64,000 nt of DNA, from positions 284,682 through 348,681 of the forward strand of contig JACRQG010000032.1 in assembly GCA_016222805.1 (NCBI GenBank). The letters run 5' to 3'. A program made the position numbers and the translations under genes. Source of the stretch: Verrucomicrobiota bacterium (GTDB taxonomy: Bacteria > Verrucomicrobiota > Verrucomicrobiia > Opitutales > Opitutaceae). Below, piece by piece: positions 35,074 to 43,633 of the stretch. Within the stretch, counting starts at the first letter, position 1, and the number at the start of each line of letters is the position of its first letter. The notes below the pieces were generated by a model that saw only the letters and a program-made list of their open reading frames with translations, did no database searches and had not been told where the DNA came from.

Positions 35074-36540
35074 TCAAGCCGGCGGGTGCAGGAACGCGTG
35101 CAGCTCGGCGGCGAGTTTGCCGCCAAAGCCCTCGACCTCGGCGATCTCCGCGGCGGAGGCGGCCCGCAGGCGATCGATGTCGCCGAACCGCTCCAGCAAC
35201 GCGGCGCGCCGCACGGGACCGAGACCGGCGAAGTCATCGAGGATGCTCTCGCGAATCTTCTTCGATCGCAGATCGGCGTTGTAGGTATTGGCGAAGCGGT
35301 GGGCCTCGTCGCGCAGGCGCTGCAGCAGATTGAGGCCGGGATGGTTGAGCGGCAGGTTCAGCGGGGCGCGTTCGTCGGGGAAAATGATCGTCTCGTGCTG
35401 CTTCGCCAGGCCGATGAGGGGCGGCGGCATGGCGTCGAGGCCGACGAAGGCCTTCAAGGCGGCGCCAATCTGCCCGCGCCCGCCGTCGATCACCACGAGG
35501 TCGGGAAACGGCTTCCGCTCCCGCGCCAGCCGGCCGTAGCGGCGACCCACCACCTCCTCCATCGCGCGAAAATCGTCGTTGCCGATGAAGCTGCGGATCT
35601 GGAAACGGCGGTAGTTGTTCTTGTCGGGCCTGCCGTCGGCAAAGTGCACCATCGAGGCGACGACAAACGTCCCCGAGATGTGCGAGATGTCGAAGCACTC
35701 CATCGTGCGCGGCGGGCCGCTGAGGTGCAGCGCCTCCTGGAGCGAGGCGAGGGCCTCGGCGTCGCCCGCCGGCCGCGTCGGATCCGCGCGTTCGAAGTGT
35801 CGCGTCTTCCGCAGGGTCTCCTCGAGCGCAAACACCACATCGCGCAGCTCCGCCGCCTTTTCGAACTCCTGCCGGCCGGCGGCGGTCGCCATCTCGGTCC
35901 GGAGGGTTTCGAGCCACTCGCGCGACTTGCCCTCAAGGAAGGCGCAGGCGGCGTCGACGCGCTGGCGGTAGGCCTCGGCGGTCACGGCATTTTCCGTGCC
36001 GTAGAGTTCCTCACGCACGTCGTCGTAGAGGCGCCAGGTGCCGTCGGCCTGGCGTTGGGGCGAGGCGTCCGCGAGCAGGATGCCGAACTGGCGCCGCATC
36101 TGCGCGAGGGTCTTCCGCAGGAGCCCGCTGTGGGCGAAGGGGCCGAAGTAGCGCGAGCGATCCTCCTTGCGCAGGCGCGTGAGCCGGAAACGCGGCAGTT
36201 CCTCGCCCAGGTCGACGCGCACGAGCAGGAAGCGCTTGTCGTCGGTGAAATCGGTGTTGTAGCGCGGGCGCCACTGCTTGATCAGGCGCCCCTCCAGCAG
36301 CAGCGCCTCGGGTTCGGACTTCACCTCGATGATGTCGAAGTCGGCGATGAGCTCGATCAGGGCGCGGATCTTGGGCTGGGCGATGGAGCGTGCCCGGCCG
36401 CGCTGGAAATAGGACGACACCCGCTTCTTCAGGCTCCGCGCCTTGCCGACGTAGATGATCCGCCCGAGGCGGTCCTTCATCAGGTAGACGCCGGGGCGGT
36501 CGGGCAGCGCGCGGACCTTTTCCTTCAGGTTGACCGGCAT
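35074..36540 (-). CDS. uvrC: Excinuclease ABC subunit C
   Basis: Dual-incision endonuclease of nucleotide excision repair. Residues 10-95 form the GIY-YIG nuclease (GVYLMKDRLGRIIYVGKARSLKKRVSSYF). The UVR motif is at about 200-235 (RQEFEKAAELRDVVFALEE). The RNase-H-like C-terminal nuclease follows, with ECFDISHISGTFVVASMV and LVVIDGGRGQIGAAL, and a helix-hairpin-helix tail near FAGLGPVRRAALLERFGDIDRL. At 488 residues it is shorter than the 610 of E. coli, mainly between domains. It is divergent from cinA, 144 bases away. Confidence 0.95.
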   Translation of the reverse strand: MPVNLKEKVRALPDRPGVYLMKDRLGRIIYVGKARSLKKRVSSYFQRGRARSIAQPKIRALIELIADFDIIEVKSEPEALLLEGRLIKQWRPRYNTDFTDDKRFLLVRVDLGEELPRFRLTRLRKEDRSRYFGPFAHSGLLRKTLAQMRRQFGILLADASPQRQADGTWRLYDDVREELYGTENAVTAEAYRQRVDAACAFLEGKSREWLETLRTEMATAAGRQEFEKAAELRDVVFALEETLRKTRHFERADPTRPAGDAEALASLQEALHLSGPPRTMECFDISHISGTFVVASMVHFADGRPDKNNYRRFQIRSFIGNDDFRAMEEVVGRRYGRLARERKPFPDLVVIDGGRGQIGAALKAFVGLDAMPPPLIGLAKQHETIIFPDERAPLNLPLNHPGLNLLQRLRDEAHRFANTYNADLRSKKIRESILDDFAGLGPVRRAALLERFGDIDRLRAASAAEIAEVEGFGGKLAAELHAFLHPPA

Positions 36541-36684
36541 GGGGGCGAATCCGGCCTAGCGGCCCGGCTGGCCAGAGGGCCGGGGAGAGGGGGAGACTGG
36601 GGGGGAAAGCCGCATGCGGGGCGCGTCTTGAGGGATGGTTGCTGGCAATTTGCCAGAATCCGTCTAATTTCCGCCCCCGCAAGT

Positions 36685-38025
36685 ATGGTTTCAGCTCACA
36701 ACACCGCTGGCGATGCGCCGCGCCCCAACGTCGCCTCGGTCCGCTACGAACTCCTGACTTTGGGCGACGAACTCCTGCTCGGGCTGACCGCCAACGGTCA
36801 CCTGACATTCATCGGCGCCCAACTCGGGCGCCATGGGGCGCTCCTGCAGCGCAACGTGACCATCACCGACGAGGCGGACGCCATCGCCGCGCAATTCCGC
36901 GAGAGCTGGGCGCGGGCCGATGTGGTGATCACCACCGGAGGCCTGGGACCGACCTGCGACGACCGCACGCGCGAGGTGGTGGCGGAGGTGCTCGGGCAGA
37001 AGCTGGTGTTTGATCCGGCAATCGAGCGGGCGATCGAGGAGCGGTTTGCGCGATTCGGGCGCAAGATGACCGCCAACAACCTGAAGCAGGCGTACGTCTT
37101 CGAACGCGGCGAGGTCCTGCCCAACGCGAACGGCACCGCACCGGGCCTGTGGGCGGAGCAGGACGGCAAGGTGCTGGTGATGCTGCCCGGTCCGCCGAAC
37201 GAGTTGCAGCCGATGTTCATCGACCAGGTCGTGCCGCGGCTGGCGGCGCGCGGACTGCTGCGGCAGAAGGAGGCCTATGTGCAGTTGCGCACGGCCGGGG
37301 TGGGTGAGTCCGCGCTCGAGACCAAGTTGCAGCCGATTTTCGACCGCCACGGGGCCAGTCTGAGTGTGGCGTTCTGTGCGCATCAGGGCGCGGTGGATTG
37401 CCGGGTGAGTTCGCCCAACGGGGGCCTGACCGAGTCCGCGCTCGAGCAAGTGGCCTCGGAATGCGCCCAGCTCCTGGGCGACGACTTCGTCTGCTACGGG
37501 CACGATTCGCTCGCACGGGTCTGCGCCGAATTGCTGCGCAAGCAGGAGAAGCGCCTCTCCGTGGTGGAAACCGCGACCGGCGGTCTGCTGGCCAACGCGT
37601 TCACCGAGGTGTGCGGCGCCTGCAAGTTCTTCGCCGGCGGTGTGGTCTGCTGCACCAACGACGCCAAGATGCTGCTGCTCGACGTGCCCGAGTGCCTGCT
37701 CCTCCAGCACGGCGCCGTGAGCGAGGAGGCGGCGGTGGCGATGGCCACGGGCGCGGCCGAGACCCTCGGGGCTGACTATGCTCTGGCGGTGACGGGTTTT
37801 GCCGGCGCCGCAGCGACCGGTCAGACCGGAAATCCGGTCGGCACGATGTACATCGGGCTGTTCTCTCCGGCGGGCGTGTGGGCCAAGAAGCTGAGCTACC
37901 CCGGACCGCGGTCGACCGTGAAGGTGCGGGCGGTCAACGCGGCCCTCGACTGGCTGCGCCGCGAGCTGCTGCGCGCCGAGCAGGGCGGCGTCACGACCCA
38001 GCGGCGGTCCAACGTGATGCGCTGA
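36685..38025 (+). CDS. cinA: CinA family nicotinamide-nucleotide amidohydrolase
   Basis: A 446-residue two-domain protein. The N-terminal MoaB/MogA-like domain has YELLTLGDELLLG and VVITTGGLGPTCDDRTREVV, and NANGTAPGLW and MLPGPPNELQPMF. The C-terminal amidohydrolase domain has SVVETATGGLLANAFTEVCGACKFFAGG and ALAVTGFAG. The enzyme deamidates NMN in NAD salvage and may act on ADP-ribose via the N-terminal domain. The ATG at 36685 is chosen because it gives the family N-terminus; the frame is open more than 1.7 kb upstream only because of GC-rich antisense sequence over uvrC. Confidence 0.93.
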   Translation: MVSAHNTAGDAPRPNVASVRYELLTLGDELLLGLTANGHLTFIGAQLGRHGALLQRNVTITDEADAIAAQFRESWARADVVITTGGLGPTCDDRTREVVAEVLGQKLVFDPAIERAIEERFARFGRKMTANNLKQAYVFERGEVLPNANGTAPGLWAEQDGKVLVMLPGPPNELQPMFIDQVVPRLAARGLLRQKEAYVQLRTAGVGESALETKLQPIFDRHGASLSVAFCAHQGAVDCRVSSPNGGLTESALEQVASECAQLLGDDFVCYGHDSLARVCAELLRKQEKRLSVVETATGGLLANAFTEVCGACKFFAGGVVCCTNDAKMLLLDVPECLLLQHGAVSEEAAVAMATGAAETLGADYALAVTGFAGAAATGQTGNPVGTMYIGLFSPAGVWAKKLSYPGPRSTVKVRAVNAALDWLRRELLRAEQGGVTTQRRSNVMR

Positions 38026-38089
38026 GGCCGGGCCGATGCGGATGCGGGTGGGGAAGGACGGCCCAACCTTGCGCGACCTCTGTCAACGG

Positions 38090-38175
38090 TAGGGCGCGGA
38101 CTCCGCTCCGCGCCGTGGAAAACGTTCGGAAGTCGGTACGAAACAAACGGCGGCGAAGGGACTCGCCGCCCTACC
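38090..38175. repeat. REP unit upstream of the RAYT gene
   Basis: Outer inverted ends GTAGGGCG and CGCCCTAC enclose two hairpins, one with stem GGCGCGGA/TCCGCGCC, the other GGCGGCGA/TCGCCGCC. Two further close copies lie downstream of the RAYT gene (38791-38874, 38896-38981), and a partial one at 38196-38220. Confidence 0.85.
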
Positions 38176-38195
38176 CGGTGAGAGGTTCGGCAAGG

Positions 38196-38220
38196 GCAGG
38201 GCGCGGACGCCGCTCCACGC
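38196..38220. repeat. Partial REP unit
   Basis: Matches only the first hairpin of the REP unit, with changes (CAGGGCGCGGACGCCGCTCC). The second hairpin is missing. It sits 72 bases before the start of the RAYT gene. Confidence 0.55.
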
Positions 38221-38292
38221 TGGTCATTCGGATGCGGCGTTCGGCGAACTTCGACCTCGCTGTCGCGGTTGGAGTATTCTCGTGTCGTCGAC

Positions 38293-38760
38293 ATGCCCTA
38301 CCCCCGCAGACGGCAAATCCCGCATGTGCCGCCGTCTTTTGTGAGAAGCGGAGCCGTGTACTTCCTGACTCTCTGTTGCGGCGAAAGGGAGAGGAATCAA
38401 TTGGCGAGCGACGCGGTGTGGAACGTCGTGAGGGAGGCGGCCCGGCAGTATCACGACCTGGGCCGTTGGAAGGTGCGTTTACTGCTGGCAATGCCCGACC
38501 ATGTGCACGCCTTGGTGAGTTTCCCGTCAACGGAGCGCGGAAGTCGGGTTGTGGCCTCGTGGAAGCACTTTATTTCCCGGCGGACGGGGGTGCGGTGGCA
38601 ACGCGACTATTTCGACCATCGCCTGCGCGGTGGCGAGAGCTTGGACGAAAAAGCCACCTATATCTTGCAGAACCCGGTGCGGAAGGGTCTGTGCACTTAC
38701 GCGGGAGAGTGGCGCTTTTGCTGGCGTCCATCGGACTCGGTGGCGACCCCTGCTGGCTAG
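38293..38760 (+). CDS. REP-associated tyrosine transposase (RAYT)
   Basis: A 155-residue Y1/HUH transposase: the metal-binding HxH is in MPDHVHALV, the DHRLRGGES element follows the typical YFDH, and the catalytic tyrosine is in TYILQNPVRKG. These features place it in the IS200/IS605-related TnpA_REP group, which is not mobile like an IS but is tied to dispersal of REP sequences. It is flanked by its probable REP units on both sides. The ATG at 38293 is chosen because RAYT proteins begin shortly before the SGAVYFLT strand; an ATG at 38269 is also open. Confidence 0.88.
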   Translation: MPYPRRRQIPHVPPSFVRSGAVYFLTLCCGERERNQLASDAVWNVVREAARQYHDLGRWKVRLLLAMPDHVHALVSFPSTERGSRVVASWKHFISRRTGVRWQRDYFDHRLRGGESLDEKATYILQNPVRKGLCTYAGEWRFCWRPSDSVATPAG

Positions 38761-38790
38761 GGTACTGCCACCGCCGGTTGCGACCCAAGG

Positions 38791-38874
38791 GAGGGCGCGG
38801 ACTCCGCTCCGCGCCGCGGGATCGATTGGAAGTTGGTACGGAAAAGCGGCGGTGAAGGGACTCGCCGCCCTACC
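38791..38874. repeat. REP unit downstream of the RAYT gene, first copy
   Basis: The same two-hairpin unit as 38090-38175. The internal spacer differs (ATCGATTGGAAGTTGG) and the second hairpin has a G/T change, while both stems pair. Confidence 0.85.
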
Positions 38875-38895
38875 AATAACGTGATTCGGCACAGG

Positions 38896-38981
38896 TAGGG
38901 CGCGGACTCCGCTCCGCGCCGCGGAAATCGGTCGGAATTCGGTACGGAACAAACGGCGGCGAAGGGACTCGCCGCCCTACC
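38896..38981. repeat. REP unit downstream of the RAYT gene, second copy
   Basis: Closest match to 38090-38175, including the spacer ending GGTACGGAACAAACGG. It lies 17 bases from the end of purC and, with its strong hairpins, could also stop purC transcription, which comes from the other side. Confidence 0.85.
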
Positions 38982-38998
38982 TCTAACAGGCGGGAGAT

Positions 38999-39913
38999 TC
39001 AACCGCCCAAAAGGTTCCGAAGGGCGGCGAGGTACTTTTCCTGCGTGCGGGCGATGACCTCGGACGGCAGGCGCGGCCCCGGCGGCTTCTGGTCCCACTT
39101 GATCGCCACGAGGTGGTCGCGGACGAACTGTTTGTCGTAGCTCGGTGGCGACATGCCGGGCGCGTAGCTGTCGGCGGGCCAGTAACGCGACGAGTCGGGC
39201 GTGAGCACCTCGTCGATGAGGAAAAGGTTGCCGGCGGCGTCGGTGCCGAACTCGAACTTGGTGTCGGCGAGGATCATGCCGGCCTGCCGGGCGCGGTCGT
39301 GGCCGAACTGGTAGAGCCCCAGGCTGGTGGCCTTGACGCGCTCGTAGAGGGCGGTGCCGATCATGGCCGCGCCTTGGGCGTCGTCGATCGGCTCGTCGTG
39401 CTGGCCCTTGGGAGCCTTGGTGGTGGGGGTGAAGATGGGCTGGGGGAGCTTGTCGGCCTGGCGCAGGCCGGAGGGCAGGCGGATGCCGCAGACCGATCCG
39501 GTCTTCTGATACGCGCTCCAGCCGCTGCCGATGAGGTAGCCGCGCGCGACGCACTCGATGGTGAGGGGCTTCAGTTTCCGCACGATCATGCTGCGGAGCT
39601 GGAGGTCGGGGCTGGTGATCCCCCGGCGGGCGAATTCCCCGGCCTGGTCGGGCAGCAGGTGGTTGGGGATGAGATGGCTGGTCTGGCTGAACCACCAGTG
39701 GCTCATCTGGGTGAGGATGGCGCCCTTGCCCGGGATGCCGTCGGGCAGGACGACGTCGAAGGCGGAGAGGCGGTCGGTGGCGGTGAGGAGCAGGGCGTCG
39801 CCGAGGTCGAAGATCTCGCGGACCTTGCCGGAGGCGATGCGTGGGTGGGGCAGTCCGTCGATGCTGGTGACGGCCTGGCGGGGCAGGGCGGCGGCGATGG
39901 CGGAGTAGTTCAT
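38999..39913 (-). CDS. purC: Phosphoribosylaminoimidazole-succinocarboxamide synthase
   Basis: SAICAR synthase of purine biosynthesis, 304 residues from the ATG at 39913. Visible motifs: ASGKVREIFDLGDALLLTATDRLSAFDVVLPDGIPGKG near the N-terminus (ATP-binding region), RGYLIGSGW, DTKFEFGTDAAGNLFLIDEVLTPDSSRYWP (catalytic region with acidic residues). The length fits the family's bacterial/yeast-like longer form. The frame upstream to 40054 would run into the tRNA and is left out. It is the last conserved chromosomal gene before the island. Confidence 0.95.
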   Translation of the reverse strand: MNYSAIAAALPRQAVTSIDGLPHPRIASGKVREIFDLGDALLLTATDRLSAFDVVLPDGIPGKGAILTQMSHWWFSQTSHLIPNHLLPDQAGEFARRGITSPDLQLRSMIVRKLKPLTIECVARGYLIGSGWSAYQKTGSVCGIRLPSGLRQADKLPQPIFTPTTKAPKGQHDEPIDDAQGAAMIGTALYERVKATSLGLYQFGHDRARQAGMILADTKFEFGTDAAGNLFLIDEVLTPDSSRYWPADSYAPGMSPPSYDKQFVRDHLVAIKWDQKPPGPRLPSEVIARTQEKYLAALRNLLGG

Positions 39914-40046
39914 GACGTCGGTCCTCTTGTGTGCGGCTGGGCGCGGTGAGGGCGAGCAAAACCGGGCCGGGCGCGGAGGGAAAGGCGGGCGAAGTTTAGG
40001 GTTGCGCGGCGAGGGGTGCGCCGTAGGTTGCCCGGCTCCGCGGTTA

Positions 40047-40124
40047 GTCCCCATCGTCTAGCCCGGTCTAGGACACCACCCTTTCACGGTGAGAACCGGG
40101 GTTCGAATCCCCGTGGGGACGCCA
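40047..40124 (+). tRNA. tRNA-Glu(TTC), CCA encoded
   Basis: A full cloverleaf can be drawn: the acceptor stem GTCCCCA pairs with TGGGGAC, the anticodon loop is CTTTCAC with anticodon TTC, and the T-loop is GGTTCGAATCC. The 3' CCA is encoded. The integrase gene begins 72 bases after it, so the 3' end of this tRNA is the probable attachment site. Confidence 0.97.
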
Positions 40125-40163
40125 ATTTAACTCCTTAGCAATAATGAGTTACAATTTTCGATA

Positions 40164-40194
40164 ACCGATTTGGCCGTTGACCGGCCAAATCGGT
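40164..40194. promoter_or_regulatory. Perfect 13-bp inverted repeat just before the integrase start
   Basis: ACCGATTTGGCCG and its exact reverse complement are separated by five bases (TTGAC), and the second arm ends one base before the ATG of the integrase. In RNA it would hide the region where ribosomes bind; in DNA it could be an operator. It stands in an AT-richer stretch between the tRNA and the gene. Confidence 0.75.
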
Positions 40195-40195
40195 C

Positions 40196-41434
40196 ATGAA
40201 GCAAGTCACACCATTCGTAATCTCAGAGTTCACGAATCCATCCGGGAAAATCGTTTTCCAGCTCTACGCTCGCATCGACGGTCAACGTTTCCGCAAGAAT
40301 TTCCCGACGCGCACGGAAGCTGAAGCAGAGCGTCAGGTTCAAGAAGTAAGTTGGCTCCAGCGTGACACCGGCACGCGGGCGGCCGTCACTCGGCTAAACG
40401 AGGATCAACTTCACGAAGCCGAGGCGGTCTTTCGCCGGATCGCCGGACTGCCGCGCCCGCTGTCGTTCTATTTGGATTTCGCGCTCACGAATTACCGCGA
40501 GCCGGAAAAGCAAAAGCCGCTGACCGAAGCGGTGGCGGAATACGTCACGGCCAAGGAGCACGAATTCGCGCAAGACCAGCTTTCGCCGCCGCAGATGAAT
40601 CGGATTCGGGAAGACCTGAAACGCTTGGTCACGCGGTTTCCTGGCAAATCGGTCGCTGAGCTTACCGCGACGGCGCTGACGGAATTTCTGGAAAAAGACC
40701 GGCCCGGGATGAAGACGCACAACAACCGGCGCGGCATCCTCTCCACGTTCTTCAAATACTCATTCCAACGCGGTTGGATCGCGGAGAATCCGATCCTGAA
40801 AGTGCCGCACTTCCGCATCCGTCGGAAGCGCGGGGTGGCGCAGACCTTCACCGCTGAGCAGGCCGCGGCGCTCATGGAGCACATGGAAACTTACGATGGC
40901 GGCCGCTGGGTGCCGTATTTCGCGCTGTGCCTCTTTGCCGGCATTCGCCCCGGCGTGCCATATGGTGAAATCACGAAACTCAAGCCGGACGCGGTGAATC
41001 TCGACGATGGCGTGATTCATGTCTCCGCCGAGGTCTCGAAAGTGCGTGAGCCGCGCAAGGTGACGATTCAGCCGAATCTCGCTGCGTGGCTCCGCGCTTA
41101 CCCGCTGGAGAAATTTCCGATCATCCTCGGAAATTTCAAGAAGCGCCGCGACCGCTTCGCCAAAAAATTCAACCTCACGCACGACGTGTTGCGGCATACG
41201 TTCATTTCGATGTTCGTCGCGAAATTTCGCTCCATCGGCGAGGCGGCGATTCAGGCGGGCAATTCGGAGAGCATCATCCGCAAGCACTACCTCGACTTAA
41301 AAACGACCAAGGAGGCAGATGAGTTTTTCGGCATCATGCCAAAACACGTTGGCCGGCCGGCGAACCCGGCGCTGGTCGCTCCCATGGCGAGAGTTACCAA
41401 ACCGCCGCTTCCGGACGCCGCGTTCGCAGCATAG
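40196..41434 (+). CDS. int: Tyrosine-type site-specific integrase
   Basis: A 412-residue phage-type integrase. Residues 105-205 look like the SAM-like core-binding domain, and 215-380 the catalytic domain: Arg251 in FAGIRPG, HDVLRHTF at 329-336 with Arg333, and the nucleophile Tyr365 in RKHYLDL. It presumably recombines into the 3' end of the adjacent tRNA-Glu. The start is directly after the inverted repeat. An excisionase-like gene is at 42929-43156. The catalytic His/Arg box is spaced slightly unusually (H-x3-R). Confidence 0.9.
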   Translation: MKQVTPFVISEFTNPSGKIVFQLYARIDGQRFRKNFPTRTEAEAERQVQEVSWLQRDTGTRAAVTRLNEDQLHEAEAVFRRIAGLPRPLSFYLDFALTNYREPEKQKPLTEAVAEYVTAKEHEFAQDQLSPPQMNRIREDLKRLVTRFPGKSVAELTATALTEFLEKDRPGMKTHNNRRGILSTFFKYSFQRGWIAENPILKVPHFRIRRKRGVAQTFTAEQAAALMEHMETYDGGRWVPYFALCLFAGIRPGVPYGEITKLKPDAVNLDDGVIHVSAEVSKVREPRKVTIQPNLAAWLRAYPLEKFPIILGNFKKRRDRFAKKFNLTHDVLRHTFISMFVAKFRSIGEAAIQAGNSESIIRKHYLDLKTTKEADEFFGIMPKHVGRPANPALVAPMARVTKPPLPDAAFAA

Positions 41435-41478
41435 AATCGCATCAGAACCACGACCCAGCCAAACCGTCACGAGGGTTA

Positions 41479-42819
41479 TTAGGGTTGGTCGTCATTGCGC
41501 CGCCCCAGATTTGTTTCTTCAAAGGGCAAGCGGTGATCGCGAAGGAAAGCAATCACCGCGGGCAGTGAATCGGTATCCTTTGCCTGCACGCTTTCGCTCG
41601 GGTAGAGGGCGTGGTCTTCGGGATGCCAAATATGGTGACGAACCGTCGCTCGGGACTCGATGGCCTCATGGAGGAAAACGTCGTCGTTAAAGAGACGGTT
41701 TCCGTCCTCGAAACTGATATCGCACCCGAAGCACGCCACGGACTTATTGACGAATAAGAGCCGAGCCCAGGCACGAAGCTGGATATTTGTTCTAAGCTGA
41801 TCCCAGGGATACGGCTGCAAGTCAGAGAGGTATTTATAGACATACCGTTGGTCGCTGAGCTTCGCCATGGGCACGCGGACAACGACGAAGACGCGATGCT
41901 GGCCTATTGTGGCCCACTCCCCCTCGCGGCCCCACCGAATGAAATACGCCGATGGCAAGTCCAAGGTATCTTCCCAAATCAGCGCATCGACGTGCTGGCT
42001 GACGGTCTGAAGAAAATTCTCCGGCTGCTTGTGAAAATCGAATCGCCCGTGAATCTCGCTGCTTTCTCCGTCGATCCACGCCCGCCGGAGTAGGAACGTC
42101 TCGGCGAGCCAAGCGATCTTGTCCTCGTCCAGCCACGCTAGCAGGGCGCGGTCGGTTTGTATGTCGGTCAGGGCGATGGTAAACGGAGCCTTCCGGATCC
42201 GGAAGAAACGCGGCCAATGGGTCGGCTCCAAGCCGTGTGCGGAAAAAATTCGGCGGATGCGCTTAATCATCCCAGCCAGCTTCGGATCAGCCACATCATC
42301 CGAAGGTACCGCGGCCCCACCATTCCGCTGTTTAATCCAGTCGGTCAGCTGCGGTCCGCTTAACCGCTTGTTCAGGCCGTCGACGCGAACGTAAACTTCA
42401 TGACCGGACGTGTAAAACGGATCGGCGCTTGCTCCTGCCGGAACGCTTAATTCCACGACGACAAGATGGCTCTCCGGAGGAGCGCCTTCCACAGCATGAA
42501 GGTCAAAGCGAAACCGTGTTGGGTCGATTTCCGGCTGAATCAAGTGAAGCTTTCCAAAGACGTTTACACGAAGCCGGTCACGCTGGTTGAGCGGGATCGC
42601 CACGCCGACGACAACGCGGTCGAAATCGCGCACGCCCCAGATAATCGTGCCGCCTTCGCTATTCAGGAAAGCGACCGCATATTCGTCCGCGGAGTTGGCG
42701 ATCGCTCCCACGGGACCGGTGCCTTTGACCTCCTTCAGTTCCAGGGTGCGCGTTTCCTCCAGGGCAAGCCTTGCCCCGAGCGTGAACCTTCGGGACGGAT
42801 TGGGTGTGGAGCCTATCAT
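41479..42819 (-). CDS. AlbA_2 (Schlafen-like) domain protein
   Basis: From the ATG at 42819 the protein has 446 residues. Residues 22-150 fit the divergent AlbA_2/Schlafen ATPase-like domain: LELKEVKG, then NSADEYAVAFLNSEGGTIIWGVRDFDRVVVGV, and later HLVVVELSVPAG and the YVRVDG strand with LNKRLSGPQLTDWI. The C-terminal 250 residues are unrecognised; they contain a possible globular domain with HGLEPTHWPRFFRI and FVVVRVP. AlbA_2 proteins occur as regulators and in phage defence (established for some families). Convergent with int and divergent from the excisionase-like gene. A frame extending to 43062 is rejected since it lacks pattern. Confidence 0.7.
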   Translation of the reverse strand: MIGSTPNPSRRFTLGARLALEETRTLELKEVKGTGPVGAIANSADEYAVAFLNSEGGTIIWGVRDFDRVVVGVAIPLNQRDRLRVNVFGKLHLIQPEIDPTRFRFDLHAVEGAPPESHLVVVELSVPAGASADPFYTSGHEVYVRVDGLNKRLSGPQLTDWIKQRNGGAAVPSDDVADPKLAGMIKRIRRIFSAHGLEPTHWPRFFRIRKAPFTIALTDIQTDRALLAWLDEDKIAWLAETFLLRRAWIDGESSEIHGRFDFHKQPENFLQTVSQHVDALIWEDTLDLPSAYFIRWGREGEWATIGQHRVFVVVRVPMAKLSDQRYVYKYLSDLQPYPWDQLRTNIQLRAWARLLFVNKSVACFGCDISFEDGNRLFNDDVFLHEAIESRATVRHHIWHPEDHALYPSESVQAKDTDSLPAVIAFLRDHRLPFEETNLGRRNDDQP

Positions 42820-42928
42820 GGCACAATAATCACGTTTTGGCCCTTGGGGTGGAGAAAATTCAGCACGTGAGGGCGATCGGAGACGGCAACCCCGCCATGA
42901 GGGAGGCGGTTGACGGGCGCCGAATGGC

Positions 42929-43156
42929 ATGGAAACCCAACTCTCTCCCTCCATCGAAAACCAACTCACGGACATCGTCGGCCTGCGCAGCAGCGGGATT
43001 TTTCCCAAAGACAAAGAGCCGTCCATCGCCACCCTGCGCAATTGGACCAAGCTGCGGCGCATCCCGCATCATCGCGTCGGCCATTTCGTCTACTACGACG
43101 CCTCCGAAGTCGCGGCGCACATCCGCACCCGGCTCAAGGTGCCGGCGCGCGGCTAA
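42929..43156 (+). CDS. Small excisionase-like / MerR-type DNA-binding protein
   Basis: A 75-residue protein with an N-terminal helix-turn-helix-like stretch: PSIATLRNWTKLRRIPHHRVGHFVYYDASEVAAHIRTRL follows the pattern of AlpA/excisionase-type proteins (a recognition helix, then a wing ending in a YYD/RY-like strand). Such proteins control excision direction of tRNA-integrated islands. A strong terminator follows at 43181-43219. It is divergent from the AlbA_2 gene. Confidence 0.6.
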   Translation: METQLSPSIENQLTDIVGLRSSGIFPKDKEPSIATLRNWTKLRRIPHHRVGHFVYYDASEVAAHIRTRLKVPARG

Positions 43157-43180
43157 GTTCGTGTGCGACCGAGAGTCTCG

Positions 43181-43219
43181 CACCGCGCGGGTTGTTTCCC
43201 GCGCGGTGTTTTCTTTTTT
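43181..43219 (+). terminator. Rho-independent terminator after the excisionase-like gene
   Basis: An 11-bp perfect GC-rich stem (CACCGCGCGGG / CCCGCGCGGTG) with a 6-base loop, followed by TTTTCTTTTTT. It is 24 bases after the stop. Confidence 0.92.
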
Positions 43220-43351
43220 AGGCGAAACGACACGCCCCCTGTCGCACGCCGTTTGAAGCAGTGCGAAAATCGGATCAGCCGACACCTCGCATGCTGTGTC
43301 TATTAGGATTTGGCTTGGGGCGGTATGGTAGGGACGAACCTAAATCTCCCT

Positions 43352-43633
43352 ATGAAAACCAACCATGACTCGTTTTTCTCGGAGCCGGTCGATCCCACGC
43401 AGGAGGCGCGCTTTCTCGCCTCGGAAGTGGTTTGCCGGCTCTTGATCTGGATGTCCGAAGCCGCGTCGCTCGAAGAGCGCGGCGTGCGCGCGACGGTCGC
43501 GCTCTACTGCGTGCGGCCCGATCTCATCACCGAAGCCACACTCGAGGAAATTGGCCACGTGGCCGGCCGCTCAAAACAGGCGGTGCATCACATGGCGAAT
43601 AGCTTCCGTGAAACGACGGGACTCGCGTCATGA
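43352..43633 (+). CDS. Small helix-turn-helix protein, first of an overlapping trio
   Basis: A 93-residue protein from ATG 43352. Its C-terminal third, ATLEEIGHVAGRSKQAVHHMANSFRETTG, fits a sigma-region-4-type helix-turn-helix. The middle part, LASEVVCRLLIWMSEAASLEERGVRATVALYCVRPDLI, is amphipathic. It overlaps the next gene by four bases (ATGA). No close family is recognised; likely a DNA-binding regulator of the island. Confidence 0.6.
   Translation: MKTNHDSFFSEPVDPTQEARFLASEVVCRLLIWMSEAASLEERGVRATVALYCVRPDLITEATLEEIGHVAGRSKQAVHHMANSFRETTGLAS

Noticed and set aside
34939..36684. Long open frame in front of cinA (would make a 1028-residue protein)
   Set aside because: It is antisense to uvrC and repeat sequence; the translation has no domain pattern until the ATG at 36685.
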